A stretch of DNA of 15,690 bases from Chloroflexota bacterium (GTDB lineage Bacteria > Chloroflexota > Chloroflexia > JAMDCE01): the NCBI GenBank assembly GCA_023489135.1, contig JAMDCE010000411.1:1-15690 (forward strand), read 5' to 3'. The notes under the pieces were generated by a model, which was not told the DNA's origin, did no database searches, and saw only the letters and a program-made list of their open reading frames with translations. The position numbers and the translations under genes were made by a program. Below, one piece after another: positions 1 through 6,977 of the stretch (within the stretch, counting starts at the first letter, position 1; every line of letters starts with the position of its first letter).

Positions 1-2
1 AA

Positions 3-1037
3 CTTGCGCAGGCGGTCGCGCGGCGGGGCAAGGTATCGAGGGTACGAGGCTTAGCTTACTTGGACGGTGAAGATGTGGTTGTCACTGGAGCTCGACCGTT
101 TGTGCCAGATCTTGATTCCTTGTCCCCAGCCTGGGACCTGGTGGACTGGTCGGATTACACCCTTTTCCCTTTGGAGGGGTCGCGTTTGGCCATCGTGAAT
201 AGCTCCCGGGGCTGCCCGCACAACTGCGCCTTTTGTTCGCAGCAGAAGTTCTGGGAGCGCGGTTGGCGAGCCAGACCTCCGGAGTCCTTCGTGAACGAGT
301 TGGAGTATCTGGCGGATAAGTTTGGCATAGACGTGGTTATGCTTTCCGACGAGTACCCGACGCCTGATCGCCATCGCTGGGAGCGAATTCTCGACCTTTT
401 GATCGAGCGGGACCTGGGCATTCATCTCCTGCTGGAGACGCGGGTGACCGACATCATCCGGGACGCCGAGATAATGTGGAAGTACCGCAAAGCGGGAGTC
501 CTGCACGTATATGTGGGCGTTGAGGCGACGGGTCAGGAGAGACTGGATGTCTTCCGCAAGGGGATAGAGTGCGATCAATCACGGGAGGCTATCAAGTTGC
601 TTAATCAGGCTGGGATAGTCACCGAATGCTCGTTTGTTCTGGGTTTACCCCACGAGACCCCCGAGACAATTGCGGAGACCCTAGAATTAGCCAAGCTGTA
701 CGATCCTGATCTACCCCAGTTTCTGATGATCGCCCCGTGGCCCTATTCCGACATGTTTGACGATCTAAAGGAACACATAGTGACGCGGGATTACTCCAAG
801 TATAACTTTGTTGAGCCTGTGGTGAAGCCTAGGAACATGACCACTGAAGAATTGCAGGCGGCGGTTGTGAATTGTTACCGTGGTTTCTACTCAGCCAAAG
901 TGAAGGATTACTTTGATATTAGTGACACCTTCAAACGCGACTACTTGCTGACCGCACTACGAGAGATGATGAAGAATTCCTTTCTCGCCAAGTACATTAA
1001 TGCCGAAGAGGCTCACGGTATGGTCTCACATAGGTAG
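3..1037 (+). CDS. B12-binding-type radical SAM protein, 5'-truncated by window edge
   Basis: The reading frame is open from base 3 to the TAG at 1035-1037. A TTG at 60 could be called as a start, but the residues before and after it (…VRGLAYLDGEDVVV…RPFVPDLDSL) match the linker that normally joins an N-terminal cobalamin-binding domain to a radical SAM core. I therefore infer that the gene starts before the window. The core carries the CxxxCxxC signature CPHNCAFC, with cysteines encoded at 213, 225 and 234, which binds the [4Fe-4S] cluster that cleaves S-adenosylmethionine. Further TIM-barrel segments follow (VEATGQERLDVFRKGI, SFVLGLPHETPETI). The C-terminal region (MTTEELQAAVVNCYRGFYSAK) resembles BchE/HpnJ-type proteins. 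The substrate cannot be read from the sequence, so Mg-protoporphyrin ester cyclase is only one possibility. Third codon positions look more AT-rich than in the operon downstream. No clear terminator follows; 1040-1047 and 1075-1082 can pair but have a 27-nt loop and no T-run. Confidence 0.85.
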   Translation, partial: LAQAVARRGKVSRVRGLAYLDGEDVVVTGARPFVPDLDSLSPAWDLVDWSDYTLFPLEGSRLAIVNSSRGCPHNCAFCSQQKFWERGWRARPPESFVNELEYLADKFGIDVVMLSDEYPTPDRHRWERILDLLIERDLGIHLLLETRVTDIIRDAEIMWKYRKAGVLHVYVGVEATGQERLDVFRKGIECDQSREAIKLLNQAGIVTECSFVLGLPHETPETIAETLELAKLYDPDLPQFLMIAPWPYSDMFDDLKEHIVTRDYSKYNFVEPVVKPRNMTTEELQAAVVNCYRGFYSAKVKDYFDISDTFKRDYLLTALREMMKNSFLAKYINAEEAHGMVSHR

Positions 1038-1283
1038 TGTTGAGGAAGCTGCGCTGTCCTTTGATCTCTATTCTTTCCTCAAAAAGGACTAACCTACCTG
1101 CACGGACCTGAAATGGATGCGGTGGTAGGCGCCGCGGCGAAAACGCTCTTCTCCCTCCTTAGACCTGGGCACCGCGTGATAGATTCAAGAAAAGCGCAAG
1201 AAAAGTTACAGCATCTTCCTGTGACGGTAAAAGGGCCTGCCGATCTTGCCAGGCCATCGTGTTCGCTCCCCCTTGTGAAAACC
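1038..1283. other. Intergenic stretch without a supported gene
   Basis: This is the upstream half of the 487-base gap between the radical SAM gene and the oxidoreductase operon. An 8-bp inverted repeat (1040-1047 with 1075-1082) lies just after the radical SAM stop codon, but the loop is 27 nt and the following bases are A-rich, so it is a poor intrinsic terminator. Open frames here (for example 1113-1385 on the plus strand) lack a ribosome binding site and have no recognisable protein content. Confidence 0.6.
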
Positions 1284-1312
1284 TTGACAAAACGAGGCCT
1301 ATCGGTTAGTAT
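1284..1312 (+). promoter_or_regulatory. Sigma70-type promoter of the nuoE/nuoF/fdhA-like operon
   Basis: A perfect -35 box TTGACA (1284-1289) is followed by a 17-nt spacer and the -10 box TAGTAT (1307-1312). Transcription would start near 1319, leaving a leader of about 205 nt before the TTG at 1525. It is the best match to a vegetative promoter in this gap and points at the operon. Confidence 0.7.
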
Positions 1313-1318
1313 TTTGGG

Positions 1319-1524
1319 CAACGGCGCACCGCCGTTGGGTAGCCTTTTCTCACCGTTATCACGGGTTAGGGGCTGGAATGACTGATACCGGAGACAGATT
1401 GGCAGCCGTAAGGCTGCCAAATGTGACTGGTGCTGAGTTCGCTCTGGCGTATCCTTTGGGCTAAGGCTAGGATCGTCAAGGCTGGTGGAGCCGTGGGCTT
1501 CATCAGGCTCGGGAGGTAGAGGAA
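1319..1524 (+). promoter_or_regulatory. Structured 5' leader of the oxidoreductase operon
   Basis: The predicted transcript begins with an 8-bp hairpin (1319-1326 with 1330-1337, loop CAC). Further on, a 9-bp stem (1399-1407 with 1412-1420) is capped by GTAA, a GNRA-type tetraloop. A weaker pairing (1488-1492 with 1506-1510) ends immediately before the Shine-Dalgarno GGGAGG at 1511-1516, so it could occlude or expose that site. None of the hairpins is followed by a T-run, so they do not look like terminators. A cis-regulatory RNA is plausible given the length and position. I could not match it to a known riboswitch class by eye. Confidence 0.4.
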
Positions 1525-2058
1525 TTGGTGGTTGTGGTCGGTTCACCGAAGGCGGTGGACCTCTCCAAGGCCGGGGAGATCATCGACCGCTACATGGACG
1601 AGAACCCTAACGAGGTACCGGAAGAGGCCATCATCCCCATTTTTCAGCAGATTCAAGAGGTGTACGGCTACGTTCCACAGAGCGCCGCCGACCTCGTAGC
1701 CGATAGACTCGGCATTTTCTTGACTCCCATTTATGGCTCCCTCTCGTTCTACAGCGACTTTCGCTTTGCCCCCCCGGGGCAGAAGATCATCTTCCTTTGC
1801 GACGGCGCGGCCTGCCATATCCGCCGCAACCAGGTGCTGCTTGACGTCATTAAAGGGCGGCTGGGCATCGGGCCGCGAGAGACTACCCCGGACGGCAAGA
1901 TTACTCTGGAGACGACCACCTGCCTTGGGGCCTGCGACCTGGCTCCCCTCATAGAGGTTGAACACTCCTTTCACGGCAATATGACCGCCGAAGATATGGA
2001 AAAACTGATCGACAGCCTTCTATCCTCGACCGACACCACCGGCCGTTCCGAGGGCTAG
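1525..2058 (+). CDS. NuoE/FdsG-like [2Fe-2S] thioredoxin-fold subunit of an NAD-linked oxidoreductase
   Basis: The 177-residue product has an N-terminal helical domain and a C-terminal thioredoxin-like ferredoxin domain. The cluster ligands are visible as C92-x4-C97 (CDGAAC) and C133-x3-C137 (CLGAC), the standard NuoE pattern. The length fits NuoE, HndA and FdsG proteins. In the family this subunit accepts or relays electrons next to the FMN subunit in the cytoplasm. The start is TTG at 1525, eight bases after GGAGG (1512-1516); the GTG at 1528 is an alternative only one residue shorter. It is the first gene of a tight operon: the flavin subunit starts four bases after its stop. Because the third gene is molybdopterin-type, FdsG (formate dehydrogenase gamma) is a closer analogue than respiratory NuoE. 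No membrane complex I subunits are present nearby. Confidence 0.9.
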   Translation: MVVVVGSPKAVDLSKAGEIIDRYMDENPNEVPEEAIIPIFQQIQEVYGYVPQSAADLVADRLGIFLTPIYGSLSFYSDFRFAPPGQKIIFLCDGAACHIRRNQVLLDVIKGRLGIGPRETTPDGKITLETTTCLGACDLAPLIEVEHSFHGNMTAEDMEKLIDSLLSSTDTTGRSEG

Positions 2059-2062
2059 CAGA

Positions 2063-3784
2063 ATGAAATTACCGGAGTTTCGAGAGCTACAGCGAAAGGC
2101 CCGGGCCGACTGGGAAGCGCTCCAGAAACCCGAGAAGCCAGTCATAATCGTGGGAATGGGTGGCTGCGGCATTGCCAAGGGAGCGAAGAAGGTCCTGGCG
2201 GCCGTTGAAGCCGAGCTGCGACGCCTCGGTGTGCAGGCTACTGTGCGCAAGACCGGCTGCATTGGGATAGACTCTGAAGAGCCGCTGGTGGACATCATCC
2301 GGCCTGGTCGCCCTCGCGTTTCCTACCGTCGCGTTTCGCCAGAGATGGTTCCCGAATTACTGAGAAGTTGCTTAGTGAGGGGAGACCATCGCCCTGATCT
2401 GGCCATGGCTACTATCGCCGATGAAGCCTTCGACGGTATTCCGTCGTGGCGTGACCTCGACTTCTTCCGGAACCAGCAGAGAATCGTGCTGCGCAACGCG
2501 GGCCACACAGATCCGGACAGTATCGAAGATTACATCGCCAGGGGAGGATACCAGGCCCTCGCCAAGGCCCTGACGGAGATGGCCCCCGAAGACGTTATCG
2601 AGGAAATGAAGAAATCGGGCCTCAGGGGACGCGGCGGCGCAGGATTTCCTTGCGGCATCAAATGGGAATCGGCTCGAACCGACCGGCAGAATCCCAAGTA
2701 CATGATCTGCAACGCCCATGAGGGCGAACCCAACGTTTTCAAAGACCGGCGCATCCTGGAAGCCGATCCCCACGCCGTTATTGAAGGGCTGATCATCGCG
2801 GGCTATGCCATCGGGACGCGATTCGGGTACATTTATGTTGGTGCGGAATTCCCTCTCGCCGTCGAACGCACCTTGCGCGCCATCAAGGAGGCCCGCAAGT
2901 TCGGGTTCCTGGGTGAGCGAATTCTAGGAAGCAAGTTCTCCTATGACATTTCACCCAAGCTGGGCGGCGGGGCCTACGTCTGTGGAGAGTCCTCGGCTCT
3001 TATGTTCTCCATCGAGGGAAAACGAGGGATGCCCCGCACCAAGCCGCCTCGCTCGGTGGAATTCGGCCTCTGGGGCAAGCCGACGTCTTTGAATAATGTC
3101 GAGACGCTATCTAACGTCGCCCAGATCATCGTCAATGGTGGAGACTGGTACGCCGGCATCGGCACAGAGGGCAGCAAAGGCACCAAGGTCTTCTCTCTCT
3201 CCGGAATGATCAAGCGACCCGGCCTCATCGAAGTTCCAATGGGTACGACGCTCCGCGAGCTTGTGTACGGCGCCGGCGGCGGCATTCTCAACGACAGAGA
3301 GTTCAAGGCGGTCCAAACGGGCGGCCCTTCGGGCGGATGCCTACCGTCTCAACACTTGGATCTGCCCGTGGACTTTGAGTCCTTGGATAGCGTCGGCGGA
3401 AATATGGGGAGCGGCGGCTTCGTCGTATTCGACGAGACCATCTGTATGGTCGACGTTTCTCGCTATTTTATGAAGTTCAACCGCGACCACTCCTGCGGCA
3501 AATGCACGCCCTGTCGCCTGGGGACCAAGGCCAGTTTGGAGATCCTGGAACGAATCGCCTCTGGAAACGGCCGAGAAGGCGACGTGGAGCTCCTGGAGCA
3601 TACAGGGAGACAAATCATCGATCTATCTCTGTGCGGACTCGGTCAGACGGCGCCCCTACCCGTTCTCAGCGCCATTCAGTATTTCCGCGACGAATTCGAT
3701 ACCCATATCAACGAGAAGCGATGCCCTGCCGGCGTCTGTGAAATTGCCACGGAAGCTGAGTCAAGCCTGGTTCGTCAGGGCTGA
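2063..3784 (+). CDS. NuoF/FdsB-like FMN- and NADH-binding subunit
   Basis: The product has 573 residues. Residues ~25-100 form a thioredoxin-like domain, but only C35 and C66 of the usual four cysteines remain; V30 and D70 occupy the other two positions, so it probably carries no [2Fe-2S] cluster. Cluster-less N-terminal domains are known in FdsB of soluble formate dehydrogenases. The FMN/NAD domain is clear: GLRGRGGAGF (186-195), CNAHEGEPNVFKDR (216-229) and a glycine-rich GGGAYVCGESSALM. The C-terminal [4Fe-4S] site is intact (C478, C481, C484, C524 in CGKCTPC…LCGLGQ). Two changes stand out: H219 where the family has Asp in 'NADE', and N224 for the usual Gly. The C-terminal ferredoxin extension of HndC/HydB-type proteins is absent. 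It oxidises or reduces NAD(H) and connects the NuoE-like and molybdopterin subunits. The ATG at 2063 follows AGGG by eight bases. Confidence 0.9.
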   Translation: MKLPEFRELQRKARADWEALQKPEKPVIIVGMGGCGIAKGAKKVLAAVEAELRRLGVQATVRKTGCIGIDSEEPLVDIIRPGRPRVSYRRVSPEMVPELLRSCLVRGDHRPDLAMATIADEAFDGIPSWRDLDFFRNQQRIVLRNAGHTDPDSIEDYIARGGYQALAKALTEMAPEDVIEEMKKSGLRGRGGAGFPCGIKWESARTDRQNPKYMICNAHEGEPNVFKDRRILEADPHAVIEGLIIAGYAIGTRFGYIYVGAEFPLAVERTLRAIKEARKFGFLGERILGSKFSYDISPKLGGGAYVCGESSALMFSIEGKRGMPRTKPPRSVEFGLWGKPTSLNNVETLSNVAQIIVNGGDWYAGIGTEGSKGTKVFSLSGMIKRPGLIEVPMGTTLRELVYGAGGGILNDREFKAVQTGGPSGGCLPSQHLDLPVDFESLDSVGGNMGSGGFVVFDETICMVDVSRYFMKFNRDHSCGKCTPCRLGTKASLEILERIASGNGREGDVELLEHTGRQIIDLSLCGLGQTAPLPVLSAIQYFRDEFDTHINEKRCPAGVCEIATEAESSLVRQG

Positions 3785-3799
3785 GGCGAGGAAAACAGC

Positions 3800-6217
3800 G
3801 TGGCCGATGTAACGCTCACCATCGACGGCCGAGAAGTAACGGTTCCCAGGGGAACCTATATCATCGAGGCCGCTCGCCGGGCTGGCGTTGATATTCCCAA
3901 CCTCTGCTACCATCCGGAATTACGCCCCTTTGGCGCCTGCCGCATGTGCGTCGTGGAGATTGCCGGGCGCTCCACAGACCTCTTCGCCTCCTGCGCTACG
4001 CCCGTTCGAGACGGGATGCAGGTCTTCACCCAGACACCCCGGGTTCAGGAGGCTAGGCGCATCCTTCTGGACATGTTCTTGATCGATCACCCGCTGGAGT
4101 GTCCTACCTGCGACAAATCGGGCGACTGCCGCCTGCAGGACTACACTTACGCATACGCCAAGGACGAACACTACAGCCGGCCTAAGCGATTCAAGAAACT
4201 GGAGCACCTTAGCCCGGTAATCGACATCAAGCGCGACCGCTGCGTCCTTTGCGGCCTCTGCGTCCGGGTCTGCGATGAGATAATCGGAGCCAAAGCGCTG
4301 GCTTTCGCCAACCGAGGGCTGGAGACCGTCATAGACTCCGCCTTCGGACGGGACCTCACCGACACCTCCTGCGTCTCCTGTGGGCAATGCATCAACGTGT
4401 GCCCGGTGGGCTGTCTGCTCGATCGCACCAGACAGGAGGTTGCGCCATGGTCCTGGGAAATGCGCCAGACCGACACTATTTGCTATTACTGCGGTCTGGG
4501 CTGTAGTCTGACCCTGGAATCCAACAAAGGAGAGGTCGTTCGAGTGACCTCTCGAGAGGGACAGGGGCTTAACAAAGGCCTCCTGTGCGTCAAGGGTAAG
4601 TTCCGGCATTATTTCATTCACCGTCCTGAGCGCCTGGCCACCCCTTTGATCCGCAACAACGGCAACTTCGTCCAGGCTACCTGGGATGAGGCCCTGGACC
4701 TGGTTTCCAGGAAGCTGGAGCAGCACCGCGATGGACAGTTCGGGGCCCTTGCTTCATCCCGGGCCACGAATGAGGATAACTACATCTTCCAAAAGTTCGT
4801 GCGGGTGGTGATGGGTTCTAACAACATCGATCACAGATCGGTGGCGTCCTACCATCCCTCCGAATCGACGCTTGGTCGGATCTTTGGCAGCGGTGCTCCC
4901 ACCAACAGCTTCCGGGATATCTACAAATCAGGGACGGTTTTTCTGGTCGGTGCCGATGTCGTCGACGTTCATCCAGTCTTTGGCTTCCTCCTGCAACGCA
5001 CCATGCGCCAGAGAGAAGCCAAGCTCATTGTCTTGAGCGATCGCTGGAGCTGGATTTGTAACTATACCGACGTCTGGCTGAAGTGCAAACCGGGAACGGA
5101 GGCCGTTCTTCTGAACGGTCTGGCCAGCATCATCCTCCAAGAAGGTCGCTGGAACCGTGAATTCGTAGAGGCTCGCACGGAGGGATTCGCGGAGTGGCAG
5201 CAAAGCCTTCGAGATTTCACCCCTGAGAAGGTTAGCCAGATCACCGGAGTGCGAGTGAAGCATTTGTACGCTGCCGCCCGGTACTATGCCAAGGGAGGCA
5301 CTTCCTTCCGAGGCGAGGCGCCGGCCGCCGGTTATCCTCCTTCGAGCATCTATTTCGCCGAAAGCCTGGCGACCGATCCAGTCGTCTCTGCTCTGGCGAA
5401 CCTCGCCTTGCTGACGGGCAACGTGGGTCGTGAAGGCGGAGGGATAGGCGCCGTCGACGATCAGAACAACGGCGTTGGAGCCTTTGATATGGGAGCTTCG
5501 CCCTCGCTGCTGCCCGGCTATCAGGACATTTTGGATCCGGAAGCGAGAGGCCGGTTCGAGTCACACTGGTCACGGACGTGGGAAGAAAGACCCAGCCCGA
5601 AAGTAGCACCCCGACCTTTACCCTTCCAGCTGGGACTGAGGCTAAACGAGATGCTGGACGCGGCCTTGGACCACCAGATCAAAGCCATGTACATTATGGG
5701 TTACAATCCAGTTCTCTCCCATAGCGACCCAGAAAAGGCCCGTCGCGCCCTGGAATCTCTCGACTTTCTGGTTGTTCAAGATATTTGGCTCACCGATACG
5801 GCCCAATTGGCCGACGTCGTGCTGCCGGCCTGCAGTTTCGCCGAAAAAGATGGCACTTTCACCAATGGCGAGCGTCGCGTGCAGCGGGTCCGGAAGGCGC
5901 TGGAGCCAATCGGAGAGAGCAAGCCGGACTGGGTTATCATTGCTGAGCTAGCCACCCGGATGGGGTATCGGATGAGCTACCGTCACCCATCCTTTATTAT
6001 GAACGAGATCGCCCAGTTGGTGCCCATCTATGGCGGCATCTCCTACGAGCGATTGGAGACAAGCGGTCTGCAATGGCCTTGTCCGAAGTCTGAGCATCCT
6101 GGCACGCCAGTTCTTTACCAGGATGGATTCTCTCGAGGGCTGGCCTCGTTTACCCCAGCGCAGAGTATTTCTCTCGAAAGGCCGGCGGAGGACAGCGCGG
6201 CCGTCAGCCGAGGATGA
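3800..6217 (+). CDS. FdsA/NuoG-like molybdopterin oxidoreductase with atypical active site and no C-terminal domain
   Basis: The product has 805 residues and starts with GTG seven bases after GAGGA. The N-terminus is an electron-transfer module: [2Fe-2S] (C36, C47, C50, C65), the His-Cys cluster (H97, C101, C104, C110) and two [4Fe-4S] ferredoxin sites (C148/C151/C154/C158 and C191/C194/C197/C201). The molybdopterin core follows, with its own [4Fe-4S] site (C228, C231, C235, C263) and the lysine after it (K265), then NGERRVQRV and a LADVVLPACSFAEKDGTFTN stretch typical of formate dehydrogenase alpha subunits. At the metal-ligand position, where formate dehydrogenases read DxCARxC/U-H, this protein has DHRSVASYHPS, giving Ser350-Tyr351. 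It stops at 'GTPVLYQDGFSRG…', about where the molybdopterin-dinucleotide-binding C-terminal domain normally begins; FdsA proteins run to ~900 residues or more. The operon terminator begins 23 bases after the stop, so no hidden continuation exists. Formate oxidation is doubtful; a different substrate or a structural NuoG-like role is possible. Confidence 0.85.
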   Translation: MADVTLTIDGREVTVPRGTYIIEAARRAGVDIPNLCYHPELRPFGACRMCVVEIAGRSTDLFASCATPVRDGMQVFTQTPRVQEARRILLDMFLIDHPLECPTCDKSGDCRLQDYTYAYAKDEHYSRPKRFKKLEHLSPVIDIKRDRCVLCGLCVRVCDEIIGAKALAFANRGLETVIDSAFGRDLTDTSCVSCGQCINVCPVGCLLDRTRQEVAPWSWEMRQTDTICYYCGLGCSLTLESNKGEVVRVTSREGQGLNKGLLCVKGKFRHYFIHRPERLATPLIRNNGNFVQATWDEALDLVSRKLEQHRDGQFGALASSRATNEDNYIFQKFVRVVMGSNNIDHRSVASYHPSESTLGRIFGSGAPTNSFRDIYKSGTVFLVGADVVDVHPVFGFLLQRTMRQREAKLIVLSDRWSWICNYTDVWLKCKPGTEAVLLNGLASIILQEGRWNREFVEARTEGFAEWQQSLRDFTPEKVSQITGVRVKHLYAAARYYAKGGTSFRGEAPAAGYPPSSIYFAESLATDPVVSALANLALLTGNVGREGGGIGAVDDQNNGVGAFDMGASPSLLPGYQDILDPEARGRFESHWSRTWEERPSPKVAPRPLPFQLGLRLNEMLDAALDHQIKAMYIMGYNPVLSHSDPEKARRALESLDFLVVQDIWLTDTAQLADVVLPACSFAEKDGTFTNGERRVQRVRKALEPIGESKPDWVIIAELATRMGYRMSYRHPSFIMNEIAQLVPIYGGISYERLETSGLQWPCPKSEHPGTPVLYQDGFSRGLASFTPAQSISLERPAEDSAAVSRG

Positions 6218-6239
6218 GCGAGAGACCTGAAAAGGCGAC

Positions 6240-6293
6240 AGAGAAATGAAAGCCCCAGAAGGTCTTCTGGGGCTTTCATTTCTCTATTATTTT
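6240..6293 (+). terminator. Intrinsic terminator of the oxidoreductase operon
   Basis: The arms at 6240-6261 and 6264-6285 are perfectly complementary over 22 bases around a 2-base centre, and the transcript continues with ATTATTTT. It starts 23 bases after the stop of the molybdopterin subunit. The stem is unusually long and would also fold in the opposite orientation. An ATG inside the left arm (6246) is in frame with the next gene but is not its start. Confidence 0.9.
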
Positions 6294-6383
6294 AAATATA
6301 CCACATCCTACCCAGTCTGTCAATATTTTGGTAGACTTATAAAGGTTGTTATAGCCTATCACGTACTGGAAGAAAGGGCCATT
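6294..6383 (+). promoter_or_regulatory. AT-rich upstream region of the MerR-type gene
   Basis: The 90 bases after the terminator are markedly AT-rich compared with their surroundings. They contain a TATAAA (about 6340) that could serve as a -10 box, with only weak -35 candidates (CTGTCA-like, short spacer). I infer a promoter for the following gene but cannot fix the start of transcription. Confidence 0.35.
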
Positions 6384-6905
6384 ATGGGGGAATTGCTCAC
6401 AATAGCGGAGGTCGCCCGAGTGTTGGGGGCGCCAAAGCCGACCATTAGAAACTGGACGCGCGAGTTCGGACAGGCTTTTAGCGACTACGCCAAACCGGAT
6501 CGAGGAAGCGTGCGCCGATACACGCCAGAGGACGTCCGCGTGTTGGCCTACATCAGGCGGGCCCGGCACGATGAGAGATCCCTACCTACCATCCACGAGG
6601 ACTTGACTCTGCGGAAACACCGTGATATGGAGCTCCCGGATCTGGCCGCAGCCGAAGTCAAATCCGCGCGACGCAAGCGAGGCTCAAGAACGGCGATGTC
6701 AAGCGACCAGGCCGATCTGGCTCTAAGTATAATGCAGGGGCAGCACCGCCAAGAAGTAGAGCGTCTGAAAGAAGAGAATCACGCCCTGCAGCGCAGGATC
6801 GAGACGATGCAGGTGGAGCTCAATCAATTGAGAGAGCGAGCCGCTCGGGCCGAGGGTCAACTCTCGGCCTTTAGACAAACGGTGCGACGCCACAAAGAAG
6901 AATGA
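6384..6905 (+). CDS. MerR-type helix-turn-helix protein with C-terminal coiled coil
   Basis: The product has 173 residues. Residues 4-70 form a winged helix-turn-helix of the MerR superfamily (LLTIAEVARVLGAPKPTIRNW … RRYTPEDVRVLAYIRRA). A basic linker (91-103, KSARRKRGSR) follows, then a long heptad-type helix from about 118 to the end (EVERLKEENHALQRRIETMQ…). There is no cysteine cluster or effector-binding domain, so it is not a metal- or drug-sensing MerR protein. The layout, HTH plus coiled coil at about 180 residues, resembles RacA-type chromosome-anchoring proteins and small Chloroflexota MerR proteins, but homology to RacA is not shown. ATG 6384 is preferred because the domain begins there and AGGG lies just upstream; an in-frame ATG at 6246 sits inside the terminator hairpin and would add 46 non-conserved residues. 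It is monocistronic by appearance. Confidence 0.8.
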   Translation: MGELLTIAEVARVLGAPKPTIRNWTREFGQAFSDYAKPDRGSVRRYTPEDVRVLAYIRRARHDERSLPTIHEDLTLRKHRDMELPDLAAAEVKSARRKRGSRTAMSSDQADLALSIMQGQHRQEVERLKEENHALQRRIETMQVELNQLRERAARAEGQLSAFRQTVRRHKEE

Positions 6906-6929
6906 TTCTGCCAGCGCCACAGCCAGCTG

Positions 6930-6938
6930 TGCTATACT
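6930..6938 (+). promoter_or_regulatory. Extended -10 promoter of the glycosidase gene
   Basis: TG-C-TATACT (TG at 6930-6931, -10 box 6933-6938) is an extended -10 element, which can work without a good -35; no convincing TTGACA-like box lies 16-18 bases upstream. Transcription would begin near 6945, about 33 bases before the ATG at 6978. Confidence 0.5.
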
Positions 6939-6977
6939 AGGAGAGGGTGGTCAGAAGACGACCGAGGCGCGCATTTG

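Noticed and set aside
51..578. Long minus-strand open frames opposite the radical SAM, NuoF-like and FdhA-like genes
   Set aside because: They are antisense shadows of genes with clear catalytic motifs and have no motifs of their own.
1113..1385. Plus-strand open frame of 90 codons in the gap before the operon
   Set aside because: It has no ribosome binding site and no recognisable content, and it overlaps the strong promoter at 1284-1312 and the leader hairpins.
4844..4856. Selenocysteine (in-frame TGA) at the molybdopterin ligand position
   Set aside because: The codon at Ser350 is TCC and no in-frame TGA occurs there; no SECIS-like need arises.
6218..6300. Frameshift hiding the missing C-terminal domain of the molybdopterin subunit
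   Set aside because: The terminator hairpin starts 23 bases after the stop, leaving no room for the ~100 missing residues, and the next gene is unrelated.
6246..6383. Upstream ATG start for the MerR-type gene
   Set aside because: It lies inside the terminator stem, would be sequestered in the hairpin, and adds 46 residues without family similarity ahead of the conserved domain.
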